A DNA stretch of 21,789 nucleotides from contig BFEA01000003.1 of assembly GCA_003427395.1 (NCBI GenBank), forward strand, positions 7,491,331 to 7,513,119, written 5' to 3'. A program made the position numbers and the translations under genes. Shown here piece by piece: positions 1 to 7,734 of the stretch. Below the pieces are notes generated by a model, which made no database searches, was not told the origin of the DNA, and worked only from the letters and a program-made list of their open reading frames with translations. The DNA comes from Chara braunii (lineage: Eukaryota > Streptophyta > Charophyceae > Charales > Characeae). Positions within the stretch are counted from its first letter, which is position 1. Each line of letters starts with the position of its first letter.

Positions 1-720
1 ACCCTCCTTGGGACGCCCTTTCCCCCGAGCCCTGCCTTACCATCCTGGTTATTGATAACTGCAATGCACTCTCAACGACGAGACTCAACGAGAAGACGAC
101 GAAGTATATGTGCAATTCTGTTAACCATAATCGCGCCTCACCGCGCAATTCCGGAAAGCGCAGTTGTGGATATGTGTGCTACGAATCTATACATGCCAGC
201 TATGCGCGATTGCCCGCGGAACGGTTGCGCCGACCTTGGGCTGTACCTCCCGCGCATGCAGCTTTGAGAAAAGAGAAACCTGCCACGTGAACACTCGAGG
301 TTATTCGATTGGACACGTCTCGTGGTTATTGGTAAACTGCAGTGGTGCTGGTGCATACTGATAACCTGATGGAATCGGACGGACATAATAACGTTATCGG
401 TTACGGACATAACAACGTTATGGGTTACGCCCTTTAAAAGCAAGAAAAAGAAAATAAAAGAGAAACCTGCCACGTGAACGCGTGCGGATTTCTTCTGCCA
501 CCGTGGCCATGTCGTGCCCGAGGAGGAGGGGGGGTAATTGGCGGGAATGACCCCCTTTAAAAACACAGAAAAAGGTGCCACGTGGACACGTCACGTGGAT
601 ACCTTTTCCTTCACAGCTAGGCTAATGCGGCGCGAGCGCGTGCTCTAATTGTTTGGGGGGTACTTGGGGTAAATAACCAATCTGCGTTCTCGGGATGCGC
701 AGTGATGCTCGGATCGGTTG
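1..720. other. Intergenic stretch with CACGTG motifs, no gene
   Basis: No reading frame here looks like a real protein. The stretch holds four CACGTG hexamers (284, 471, 579 and 592), and the phrase around two of them, gagaaacctgccacgtgaac, is repeated at about 273 and 460. A block from 365 to about 445 resembles the block at 3704-3785 (shared cctgatggaatc, then a G-rich/C-rich end and an A-rich tail), so it is probably a decayed copy of the same SINE-like repeat. The pair ataacgttat and acaacgttat near 390 and 410 is a small internal duplication. Confidence 0.5.
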
Positions 721-1190
721 GTAGATTAAGATGGAAAGGCGAGGAGGGAGAGAGCGTCGGTGAGTGGGGGAAGACGGGAGGCGGGAGGCGGGAATAGAGT
801 GTGAAAAGCGGGTAATGAAGGAGAAGAAGGTTGTGCAACGGGTGGGGGGGAGGAAAGAGGAGCAGGGAGCGGAGGAAGAAAAGGAGAGCAGGGGGGGGAG
901 GGAGGAGGGAGGAAAGAGGAGCAGGGGGAGGCGAAGGGGGTAAAGAGAAGCAGAGGGAACAGCAAGGGAAGAGGACGTCGGAGAGAGGGGGTTAGGGCGT
1001 CAGACGTTTGATGGAGGAAGAGGATGAGGGTGGGTTGAGTGCGGAAGGAGTTGAGGAAGGGGGAGGATGGGGAGGAGGAAAGGGGATATATAAAGGCAGA
1101 TTAGGTGGGAGGGGGGATGAAGCATGGGGTCGGGAAAAGAGTGAGGGGGCGAGAGGAGGCGATAAGTGAGGGCTCTTTTTTTGGCGCTTA
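720..1190. repeat. Polypurine (G/A-rich) tract
   Basis: About 470 bases of the plus strand are overwhelmingly G and A, with few pyrimidine interruptions, for example around 840-920 and 1010-1080. The open frames on the minus strand across it are Pro/Ser/Leu-rich and come from composition alone. Such tracts can form triplex (H-DNA) structures, which is inference here. Confidence 0.75.
1085..1096 (+). promoter_or_regulatory. TATA-box-like motif
   Basis: The sequence gatatataaagg fits a strong TATA box and stands out in an otherwise GA-rich tract. No convincing gene follows within the next kilobase, so this may be a promoter of an unrecognised transcript or chance. Confidence 0.25.
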
Positions 1191-1424
1191 GGTGTGAAAG
1201 GTTGCACTGATGTGCCGGCCATGTGTGCGCTGTCTGTTACGCGCTTGTTTTGACTTTACATGGCTGTCGTAACATGAGCTTGTACTCCTTTTCCCCTGCT
1301 CGCTGTCATCCCGCGGCTGCTATCCTTTGGTCACTCGCATGGTAGGTGCGCGCTTCTTCCCCTCCCCCCATCCCCTATTCCCGCCCCGTTCTCAAGGCCG
1401 TTGGTCAGATCAGCGCGGGAAGGA

Positions 1425-1462
<38 letters not shown>

Positions 1463-1880
1463 GATTGAAGTGGGGGCGAATATATACTGTTTGCGGAGGA
1501 TGTTGACCGGGGTGGGCAACATTGAAGAGGGAGTGGGGAGCGGGAAGGGGCCAGCGCGGCGGAATAAGGAGCCTGGTTGCGCGTGGGTAAGGGGTCTCGC
1601 CGCAGTTGAGAACCGTGCGCGAAAGGGTCAATTGCCTGTGGTAATGGGAGACAAAGGGCGACAGCGTGGGGTGGAGGCAGGGGGCCGGGGCGGCGAAGGC
1701 ACACAAGGAAAGAGTAGTGTGGACGCAGATAAGAAGTCTGCGAGGGCCCCAGAGATATCTAATTACCACTGACTTCTTGATACAATGCGGGGCGGACTTG
1801 AGACGAAAACTTTACGAAGAAGGCAAGGAAAGAAACCAAAAAAGAAAAGAAAAGAGGAAAGAGGAAAGACCAAAGGTATG
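1191..1880. other. No gene seen
   Basis: Short frames on both strands are rich in GA-repeat translations and low-complexity residues and match nothing I recognise. A GA microsatellite lies at about 1428-1458. The last 90 bases are A/G-rich and lead directly into the U6 fragment. Confidence 0.5.
1428..1458. repeat. (GA)n microsatellite
   Basis: An uninterrupted run of GA dinucleotides of about 30 bases. Confidence 0.95.
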
Positions 1881-1884
1881 ACAT

Positions 1885-1901
1885 GTCCTTTAGGACATCC
1901 G

Positions 1902-1934
<33 letters not shown>

Positions 1935-1936
1935 GG
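1885..1936 (+). pseudogene. U6: 3'-truncated U6 snRNA
   Basis: The 52 bases match the 5' half of spliceosomal U6 almost exactly. The 5' stem-loop is intact (GTCC, loop TTTA, GGAC), followed by the near-invariant run taaaattggaacgataca, the ACAGAGA box at 1918-1924 that pairs with the 5' splice site, and the catalytic AGC triad at 1930-1932. After gcatgg the match stops: the U4-interaction region, internal stem-loop and 3' U tail are missing, and the sequence becomes tggaaaagaaaaaaa. U6 is normally about 100 nt. No plant USE element or TATA box is visible at the usual upstream distance. The copy therefore looks like a non-functional retrocopy with an exact 5' end and lost 3' half. I could not define target-site duplications. 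Confidence 0.9.
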
Positions 1937-2020
1937 TGGAAAAGAAAAAAACGTGGGACCTGGGACCACGTACCCCCCTCTGTAAGAATCTTCAGCGGTT
2001 TCAGCAGAGGGGAGGTCACA

Positions 2021-2032
2021 GGTTCGAGGGCC
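2021..2032 (+). other. tRNA B-box-like motif
   Basis: The phrase ggtcacaggttcgagggcc resembles the T-arm and B box of tRNA-derived sequences. I see no A box in front of it, so it is at best a broken SINE remnant. Confidence 0.25.
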
Positions 2033-2088
2033 GAGAGGCGAGCGAACCTGTTTACTGACCGTTTGTGCGGGTGTACATGTACATACGT

Positions 2089-2089
2089 G

Positions 2090-2120
<31 letters not shown>
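2089..2120. repeat. (ATCT)n microsatellite
   Basis: About seven tandem copies of ATCT directly abut the first copy of the hammerhead-associated repeat. Confidence 0.95.
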
Positions 2121-2200
2121 AACAGTTTGTCACAGCCCCTCGTTTGTTGTCCTCTTCTCTCTGTCTGCCTACGGTTTACCTGGCAGTTCTGTTTGTGACG
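2121..2200 (+). repeat. Hammerhead-associated repeat, 5'-truncated copy
   Basis: This copy starts at aacagtttgtcacagcccc, just after where the hammerhead core would lie, and runs through the shared body (cctcgtttgttgtcctc, then cggtttacc, then gcagttctgtttgtgacgat). It lacks the CTGATGA and stem II part. It joins an ATCT microsatellite at its left edge. Confidence 0.75.
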
Positions 2201-2348
2201 ATGTGGGCGGCCTTGTACGCAAGAGGTTCTGAACAGGTGGAGTTGTAAGGAAGAAGATTAAAAACGAATTTAAGATTTTTTTGTTTTTTTGTTTTTTTCG
2301 CTTAGGCGCTCTGATATTATGTGACAATATATGTGTGACGATAGCCTC

Positions 2349-2385
2349 CTGATGAGTCGGTGAAACTCCGACGAAACAGTTTGTC
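2349..2385 (+). ncRNA. Hammerhead ribozyme core, intact
   Basis: The catalytic core is complete: CTGATGA (2349-2355), a perfect 5-bp stem II GTCGG/CCGAC (2356-2360 with 2368-2372) closed by a 7-nt loop, GAAA (2373-2376), a very short stem III (ACA/TGT, 2376-2378 with 2382-2384) and the cleavage triplet GTC ending at 2385. Very short stem III is known from hammerheads of Penelope-like and related retroelements, which probably act as dimers. The segment acagtttgt is nearly self-complementary and would allow such a dimer. I could not find a convincing stem I partner in the flanks, so activity is unproven. Two other copies nearby have core defects. Confidence 0.65.
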
Positions 2386-2454
2386 ACAGCCCCTCGTTTG
2401 TTGTCCTCTTCTCCCTCTCTGCCTACGGTTTACCGGGCAGTTCTATTTGACGAT
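2349..2454 (+). repeat. Hammerhead-associated repeat, complete copy
   Basis: Unit of about 105 bases: ribozyme core, then cagcccctcgtttgttgtcc, then a CT-rich spacer, then cggtttaccgggcagttct, ending in tgacgat followed by TA repeats. The same order appears in the neighbouring copies. Confidence 0.8.
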
Positions 2455-2478
2455 ATATATATATATATATTCAGCCTC

Positions 2479-2589
2479 CTGACGAGTCGGTGAAACTCCG
2501 ACGAAACAGTTTGCCACAGCCCCTCGTTTGTTGTCCTCTTCTCTCCATCCCTCTCTGCCTACGTACGGTTTACCGTGCAGCTCTGTTTT
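2479..2589 (+). repeat. Hammerhead-associated repeat, cleavage site mutated
   Basis: The core is CTGACGA (allowed by CUGANGA), the same stem II and GAAA, but the triplet is GCC instead of GTC at 2513-2515. Loss of U16.1 should abolish cleavage by this copy. The body that follows is nearly identical to that of the copy at 2349. Confidence 0.8.
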
Positions 2590-2598
2590 ATATGTATA

Positions 2599-2680
2599 AA
2601 CAGTTTGTCATAGCCCCTCGTTTGTTGTCCTCTTCTCCCTCTTTGCCTTCGGTTTACCGCGCAGCTCTGTTTGACGATAT
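2599..2680 (+). repeat. Hammerhead-associated repeat, 5'-truncated copy
   Basis: Starts at aaacagtttgtcatagcccc and runs to gtttgacgat. It faces the inverted copy at 2724-2832, so the two could form a long hairpin with arms of about 80 bases. Confidence 0.75.
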
Positions 2681-2723
2681 ATATGTAAATGTGTACACAT
2701 TTGTATGATAGATGTGTGTATAT

Positions 2724-2832
2724 ATCATCAAACAGAGCTGCCCGGTAAACCGTAGGGGCAGAGAGGGAGAAGAGGACAACAAACGAGGGGCTGTGACAAA
2801 TTGTTTCGTCGAAGTTTCACCGACTCATCATA
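2724..2832 (-). repeat. Hammerhead-associated repeat, inverted copy
   Basis: Read on the minus strand this is the same unit in reverse. It has stem II with one G-U pair, GAAA and an intact GTC, but the first base of CTGATGA is replaced (ATGATGA). C3 is part of the catalytic pocket, so this copy should be inactive. Confidence 0.8.
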
Positions 2833-3136
2833 TGCGCAGATGTGTGTATATATATTAGACGAACACGATGGGTCCTTTGTCTGCGCGTGCGTTCAGTCGT
2901 CTTGCTTGGGTGTGAACCCTTAAGTCATTTTCCCTCTGCGACTCTGTTTACCGTTGGCGAAGTAGAGATTAGAGAGGAGTGGGTATCGAGCTGTTACTCG
3001 GTTGAGTACCATTCAGCCTAAGGAGCCGGTAAGGGTAATTCCCTTTCCTTTCCCCAAGGAAGTATCATGAGTGATTGTACTGCCTTGTGGCCGAGTGGTA
3101 TATATTGTGACGATATATAACGATATATATATATAT

Positions 3137-3174
3137 CTGCCAACGGTTTACCGGGCAGTTCTGTTTGTGACGAT
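3137..3174 (+). repeat. Hammerhead-associated repeat, 3' fragment
   Basis: Only the last part of the unit is present: ctgccaacggtttaccgg, then gcagttctgtttgtgacgat, followed by a TA run as in the other copies. Confidence 0.65.
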
Positions 3175-3359
3175 ATATATTGTCACACTGTAAATCAGAG
3201 CGCGAAGGCGGAAAAAAGCAAAACAAGGAAAGGAAAATAAGGAAGGAAGGAAAGCCCTATATATATATATCGTACAATATATACGGTATAACTGTGGATA
3301 AACATATCGTGCCGTTTCGTCCTGTGTTCTTTGTCTGCGTGCCGCCTCCTCTGAGGCAA

Positions 3360-3410
3360 CATCCCATTCCTTCAGGATTTGAACCTGTTACCTTCAAAAC
3401 ATGAGAAGGT
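3360..3410 (-). repeat. tRNA-like 3' half (SINE-type remnant)
   Basis: On the minus strand, ggtaacaggttcaaatcctg is a T-arm with B box GGTTCAAATCC (3375-3385). It is preceded by a CAT-containing loop that recalls an initiator or elongator tRNA-Met. The anticodon stem does not pair properly and no D-arm is found upstream, so it is a decayed tRNA or a SINE head rather than a working tRNA gene. Confidence 0.4.
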
Positions 3411-3639
3411 TGCTGCTGTGTGTGACATGTACTCGCAGCGTTTCTTGTTTTGTTTTCTGTCGTTTTACAATTCGACCAGTTGTTGAGGAAAAGACACGTG
3501 TGCAGCTACCGATGGTTGTTGTAGAAAAGCCACGTGTACACCTACCTTCCATTTAAGGAAAGACACCTGTGCAGCTCGATATCGTTCTCGCTAACGCCTT
3601 TCGCACATCACAGAAGAGACAAAAATCCACCTTCACCTA

Positions 3640-3790
3640 CCTCATGTGTCTGAATGCTACAGACAACGTTACAACGGTCAAGCAACAGATCACGTGTTCG
3701 AGTCCTGATGGAATCAGATTCACGTACTAGTAATCACGTTAGGGGCTAACCCCTTGCTTGTTAAGAAAGGCAAAATAAAATTCACTGAGC
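3640..3790 (+). repeat. SINE-like element remnant
   Basis: A perfect B box, GTTCGAGTCC (3696-3705), is followed by a body whose beginning matches 365-445 (cctgatggaatc) and an A-rich end with aaaggcaaaataaaa. No clear A box is seen upstream. The two related copies and the A-rich end support a tRNA-derived SINE family. Confidence 0.4.
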
Positions 3791-3875
3791 GGCGTGGCAC
3801 GCGTGATGTTCTTCTCTCACCTTACAAGAATGCACATCACGTCTTTTTTTCCCCCTTGTCTTCGTCCTGACGAAA

Positions 3876-4009
3876 GACGCGTGTCATTCTCCCTCCTTCG
3901 ACACTCGTCTTTCTCCCTCCTTCGACACGTGTCTTTCTCCCTCCTTCGACACGTGTCTTTCTCCCTCCTTCGACACGTGTCTTTCTCCCTCTGTCGACAC
4001 GTGTCTTCT
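3876..4009. repeat. 24-bp tandem repeat carrying a G-box
   Basis: Five full units and one partial unit of 24 bases: the palindrome GACACGTGTC followed by tttctccctccttc. The last four copies keep CACGTG exactly (3926, 3950, 3974 and 3998); the first two have single changes. The frame-neutral length gives an apparent repeat peptide on both strands, which I do not take as coding. Confidence 0.9.
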
Positions 4010-4229
4010 TAGGAGTTGCGGCCAAGGAAGGCGTGCGCCTCTCAGAGCCATAGCCGTGTTCTCGGAGAGAGGGGGTGAGCGTTCTACACGGGCTAACCAT
4101 TCGCCTACTTGCGCAGATTCGTTGCATAGTCTCACAGTATAGGACTTTTTTGAACCGTCTCTGGACGCAATTGCGGCCCAACGCATCCACGAGGAGCCGC
4201 TACTGCGGTCATATATGTGCAGGAAGGTC

Positions 4230-4488
4230 CTTGTGTCAGTATAACTCTCTAATCTCTTTTTTTTTTTTTAAACAAAGAAGTCTCTTTTCTTTTTCTTGCG
4301 CAGATGACTTTTCCGCTCTTTCTCGCTGACGAAAAGGTGGCGACGGTGGAAAAGAAGGACGTGCGGAGGACTCCGCATTTGTCGTCCTCGTCTATGTTCT
4401 TTGGCAGATCCTGTGCTACGTTGTCTTTTTTTTCTCTTCGTCAAGTTCTCGTGTCTTTTTCTGTGAGTCCTGTGTTATTTTCTCGTTC

Positions 4489-4519
<31 letters not shown>

Positions 4520-5068
4520 GCTTCCTCTCTCTCTTTCTCTCGCTTCCTCTCTGTCTTGCTCTGTGCCTATCATCTTCAGATCATGTACTTATCCCACTTC
4601 GCAGTCGTTGTCCTCTTCTTTGTTCTTCGGTAAATCCTGCGCCATATTGCCTTTTTTTAATCTTTGTCAAGCTGTCTTTCTTCTTCTGCGACTCCTGTGT
4701 TAGCTTCTCTTTCTTCTCTCTCCCGCTCTTGTTCTCTCTCTCTCTCTGTGTTTCTCTCTTCGCTTCTCTGTTCCTATCATCTCCAAATCTCTTTTTTGCC
4801 TTCCTCGAGCTCTCTCTTTCTTGTTCTCTGAATCTTGTGTTGTGCTTTCTTTCCTCTCCCTCTCTCTCTCCTTCTCTGTTTTTCTCTTATCCCCTCTTCT
4901 CTTTCCCTGTCATGTACTTATCTCGTATTGCCTTCTGTCGAACTTGGTGGAATGCCTTGCCTTTGAGATATTAAGTGCGCATTTTTCCTTTGTCCCTGTC
5001 TGCTCTTGCCCTTGTTCCACCCGCGTTTCTACTTCTTCTTTTTTCTCCTTCTTCTGGGCTTCATTTTG

Positions 5069-5099
<31 letters not shown>

Positions 5100-5110
5100 T
5101 TTTTCAATTG
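4230..5110. repeat. Pyrimidine-rich region with diverged tandem duplications
   Basis: About 880 bases of the plus strand are C/T-rich. Beneath this lies a tandem duplication with a period of about 220 bases. The phrase gttctttggcagatcctgtgctac near 4396 returns as gttcttcggtaaatcctgcgccat near 4621; gtgagtcctgtgttattttctc near 4463 returns near 4688; and catgtacttatc occurs at about 4582 and 4912. Runs of T (4257-4269), CT (4488-4512) and CTTT (about 5070-5105) are embedded. The Ser/Phe/Leu-rich frames across it reflect composition. Confidence 0.7.
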
Positions 5111-5676
5111 GAAATCAAAATTGGAAATCTGTTTCTCTCCTCACCTGTCTTCCTACTTGCTCGCACGAGGACGAGGAGGATGCACGTGGCGGCCGTACGA
5201 AAGGGCTGGCTGGCCGCTGCTATGTGGTAGCGCAGAGATATCTGTATCATGCGGCAGTGGGTCCCGTAGATATGCGAAGAGACGATGGCCAGGCACTGTG
5301 TATTTTGTGCACAGAGGTACTTGACGTCAAGGCACCTTTTCCGCTCCGCGCTCTCCCCTCCCCCCCCCCCCTCCCCCTTCCCCTTCCCCCCCCCTCCTCT
5401 ACTTCTTTTTTTGGTTAATAATTTTTCGGAGGCTCTTTTTTTCCTAAGACTTGGGGATTTGCTGATTCTTCGGAGCCCCCAGGGGGGACTCTTTTCTTGG
5501 AGAGGGCTGGCGATTTCTGGAAATCCTGGTCGTGCCACTGTCCAGGCCACATTTGAGTTCAGTTTTTGGCTGGCTCTTTGAGGACGAACCTAGTCCATTT
5601 TGGTTTGGATCTGGTTCATGATAGTGCCACTTGTACTTGTATTGCCGGGGGTGTGGCTACCAGTGGAGTTTATCCA
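5110..5676. other. No gene seen
   Basis: Open frames of up to about 150 codons overlap on several frames and both strands without any recognisable family or codon pattern. A C/T-rich patch lies at 5345-5410. Confidence 0.4.
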
Positions 5677-5774
5677 GGGGCTAGGTCCCACTTACACGGA
5701 TTAATAAGCGATATTGAGCGATAGCAAAGATCAACGGCAGAATCTCTTAATCCGTGCAAGTGGGACCTTGCCCC
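5677..5774. mobile_element. Short palindromic MITE, 98 bp
   Basis: The ends are near-perfect inverted repeats of about 28 bases: ggggctaggtcccacttaca with cggattaa on the left and ttaatccg with tgcaagtgggaccttgcccc on the right. The central 42 bases carry no coding capacity. The structure is that of a miniature inverted-repeat transposable element. No clear target-site duplication was found, so the superfamily stays open. Confidence 0.8.
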
Positions 5775-5779
5775 CGGTG

Positions 5780-6217
5780 GCAGACAGGTAGCTGGGTGAC
5801 GAGGTTGGAATTACGGCTGGACCATGTTCTCCATCACTTGGACTCCACCTTATTACCTCTAAAGGGCCTCTAAGGGGCCGGGCTGTCAGAGAACACTTGA
5901 CGTCCATCTAGCCGCTGCAGCTTCGATCACTGATGTGGAATGTCATAGTGAGTGAGCTTTTGGTGCGCTGACTACGTCTCCCCTAGTTTTTGTTTTTGTT
6001 TTTTCTTATTTTGTACTGAAGAGACGACTCTCATTTCACAACAGTGCAACATGGACGCCGGGATCCTCACAGTCTATTTGTAGCCGGAACAAAGATGCTG
6101 GGAGCATTACCCGGTTTGGCTTAGCAGGTGAGCAGTCCATGCGGACTACCGGTAGGGGGCTTGCCGCCGCAACTCAAACCGACAAATGTTTCGAGAGCTG
6201 TCAGATAATTTCAAGAG
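5780..6217. other. No gene seen
   Basis: No supported coding region, RNA gene or clear repeat. Confidence 0.4.
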
Positions 6218-6525
6218 TTTCATTTTCAAGAGTTTTTGGCCCTTGGCCACACAGAACTCTTGAACGAGGGATGAAGTATGCCGTTTTTAAATAAAAGACA
6301 AACATATCTCTTTGTTGTTTTTTGGATTGTGTGCCTGACACATCTTGAAACCGAGGGTGCTCTGAGTGCTTGGAAACCTTCCGTGTTGCAGGCTTGGGAT
6401 TTGGGCGTTTCGGGAGGAACCCTTGGAGGTCCTGGAGGTCCTCTCTGACACCTCTTGAAGGAATTTTTGGCCCAATTCTTTCAAGAGGCTGTGTGGCAAT
6501 GCCCAACCTCTTGAAAATCCGTTCA
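6218..6525. mobile_element. Fold-back element with TCAAGAG repeats
   Basis: The left arm (about 6220-6265, with ttttcaagag, then ttggcc, then cacacagaactcttgaa) matches the reverse complement of the right arm (about 6470-6522, with ctttcaagaggctgtgtggc and then acctcttgaaaat). The heptamer TCAAGAG or its complement recurs at least seven times in or near the arms, so each arm is itself partly palindromic. This suggests a fold-back or MITE-like element of about 300 bases. Ends and target-site duplication are not precise. Confidence 0.5.
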
Positions 6526-6896
6526 AGAGTGGTGTGGGGAGGCCCTAGCATCGGGATCCAAGGCCTGGGCTACCACACAAACTTCACCCACCCTCCCTAT
6601 TGCCGGGAGGGTGACCCCACATCCCCTTTTTCTACTGCGAATAAGAACTGAGCACCCAGGTTATGTCTTGTCTGGTTTCATCTCCCTCCTCTTCTTTTTT
6701 TGTTGTTGTTTCTAATAATATTTTTTAAGGGTGACGACCTCGAGATACCATCTTTCAACTGGCTGGCCTAGGTAAATTCAGAGTTGTTTTCACTCATCTG
6801 ATTCCATTGGAATTCGAGCTCAGGTCTGGATTTCAACAGCTCAGGGGTTTGCCAGCGGAGCTAGGCCAGTTGGTTATTTCCTCTAGTTTTCACTGT
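6526..6896. other. No gene seen
   Basis: No supported coding region. A T-rich patch at about 6690-6730 is the only compositional feature. Confidence 0.4.
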
Positions 6897-6952
6897 TTTA
6901 AAGCACAGTGCACCACACATAGGCCCACGTGTGTCAGCATGAAACCCGCACC
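6897..6952 (+). mobile_element. 171-bp MITE family, truncated copy
   Basis: The first 56 bases match the start of the next copy (taaagcac, then agtgcaccacacataggccc, then gtgtcagcatgaaacccgca). The copy is broken off where the next one begins. Confidence 0.75.
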
Positions 6953-7122
6953 TTTAAAGCACCAGTGCACCACACATAGGCCCACGGGTGTCAGCATGAA
7001 ACCCGCACCACTTCAGAGGCCGCCAAGTTCAACGGCGCCTCGGGCCATGCAGTGCCTCCGAGTTTTGCTTGTGGCAACAAAGAACTTTCTGAAAGGCTGG
7101 GGCGGCGTACTAGCCGCTTAAA
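6953..7122 (+). mobile_element. 171-bp MITE family, full copy 1
   Basis: It starts with taaagcaccagtgcaccaca and ends with gcggcgtactagccgcttaa. The interior, from acccgcaccacttcagaggc to ttttgcttgtggcaac and actttctgaaaggctgggg, matches the next copy closely. The ends are imperfectly inverted. There is no coding capacity, as expected of a non-autonomous element. Confidence 0.75.
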
Positions 7123-7140
7123 ACCACGATTTTGAAAACG

Positions 7141-7311
7141 TAAAGCACCAGTACACCACACATCGGCCCGCGGGTGTCAGCACGAAACCTGCACCACTTC
7201 GGAGGCCGCCAATTTTTTCCCCAATGGCGCCCCACGTAGCGCGGCCCCTCCGAGTTTTGCTTGTCTGGACAAAAACTTTCTGCAAGGCTGGGGCCGTGTA
7301 CTTGCGGTTTG
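7141..7311 (+). mobile_element. 171-bp MITE family, full copy 2
   Basis: Same unit as the copy at 6953, starting taaagcaccagtacaccaca and ending ggccgtgtacttgcggttt. Together with the copy at 11544 in the opposite orientation, it shows a dispersed family of constant length. Confidence 0.75.
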
Positions 7312-7319
7312 AAGTCCAA

Positions 7320-7734
7320 AAAGCCAATAGTAGTGTCTTTAGCTCTCCAGTTTGCCGGCTCAGGGCTTTGGGTGTCTGCCTCTGACCATAGACCCGGCCG
7401 TGGAGTTCCATGGCCTCCTCCCCTGTCGGTGATCCTGCTCCTGTCCTGGTCATCCGTGCGTCAACCTCCATTCTCCCTCCCATCACTTCTGCATCCCACC
7501 CTTCCCGCCTCCCCAGCGCTCCTGCTGGCTTGCATTAGCTCCTTTACTGGCTTTGACCCACGCCTGCCCCCCTTTCTCAGCCATTCTTGCCTTGTCCCCC
7601 TAGCTTGCCCTCCTTCACTTCTTTTGCCTCTGGAAGTCCACTTGGTGCAAATCGCTCTGTGCTATCTTTGATTCTTTTCTTGCTGCGCTCTTACCTTCCC
7701 CCGTGTGTGATCTTCCTTTCAATAACGCGACCTT
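7320..7734. other. No gene seen
   Basis: C/T-rich sequence with composition-driven open frames. Base composition changes to AT-rich near 7735, where the mitochondrial-type fragment begins. Confidence 0.4.

Larger units (their letters stand above)
2840..3640. other. No gene; tRNA-like and SINE-like debris
   Basis: No coding region is recognisable. A phrase identical to a tRNA A box (gtggccgagtgg, about 3086-3098) has no B box after it. Short TA-rich runs occur at 3110-3135 and 3256-3290. Three diverged copies of a phrase like gaaaagacacgtgtgcagct lie between 3487 and 3580. Confidence 0.4.

Noticed and set aside
3086-3098. Working tRNA gene at the A box gtggccgagtgg
   Set aside because: No B box or acceptor stem follows at the right distance; TA repeats and a hammerhead-repeat fragment come next.
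3360-3410. Functional minus-strand tRNA-Met
   Set aside because: The anticodon stem does not pair, the T-stem has a mismatch and no D-arm is present.
3794-4190. Repeat-peptide ORFs on both strands (FSLLRHVS and RKTRVEGG types)
   Set aside because: They come from a 24-bp repeat, which keeps any frame open; no flanking protein sequence supports them.
4304-5324. Ser/Phe/Leu-rich ORFs
   Set aside because: Translations of C/T-rich low-complexity DNA, overlapping in several frames with no conserved motif.
6809-6825. ggaattcgagctcagg, resembling a cloning-vector polylinker
   Set aside because: Only about 14 bases agree and the next polylinker sites are absent, so chance is the better explanation.
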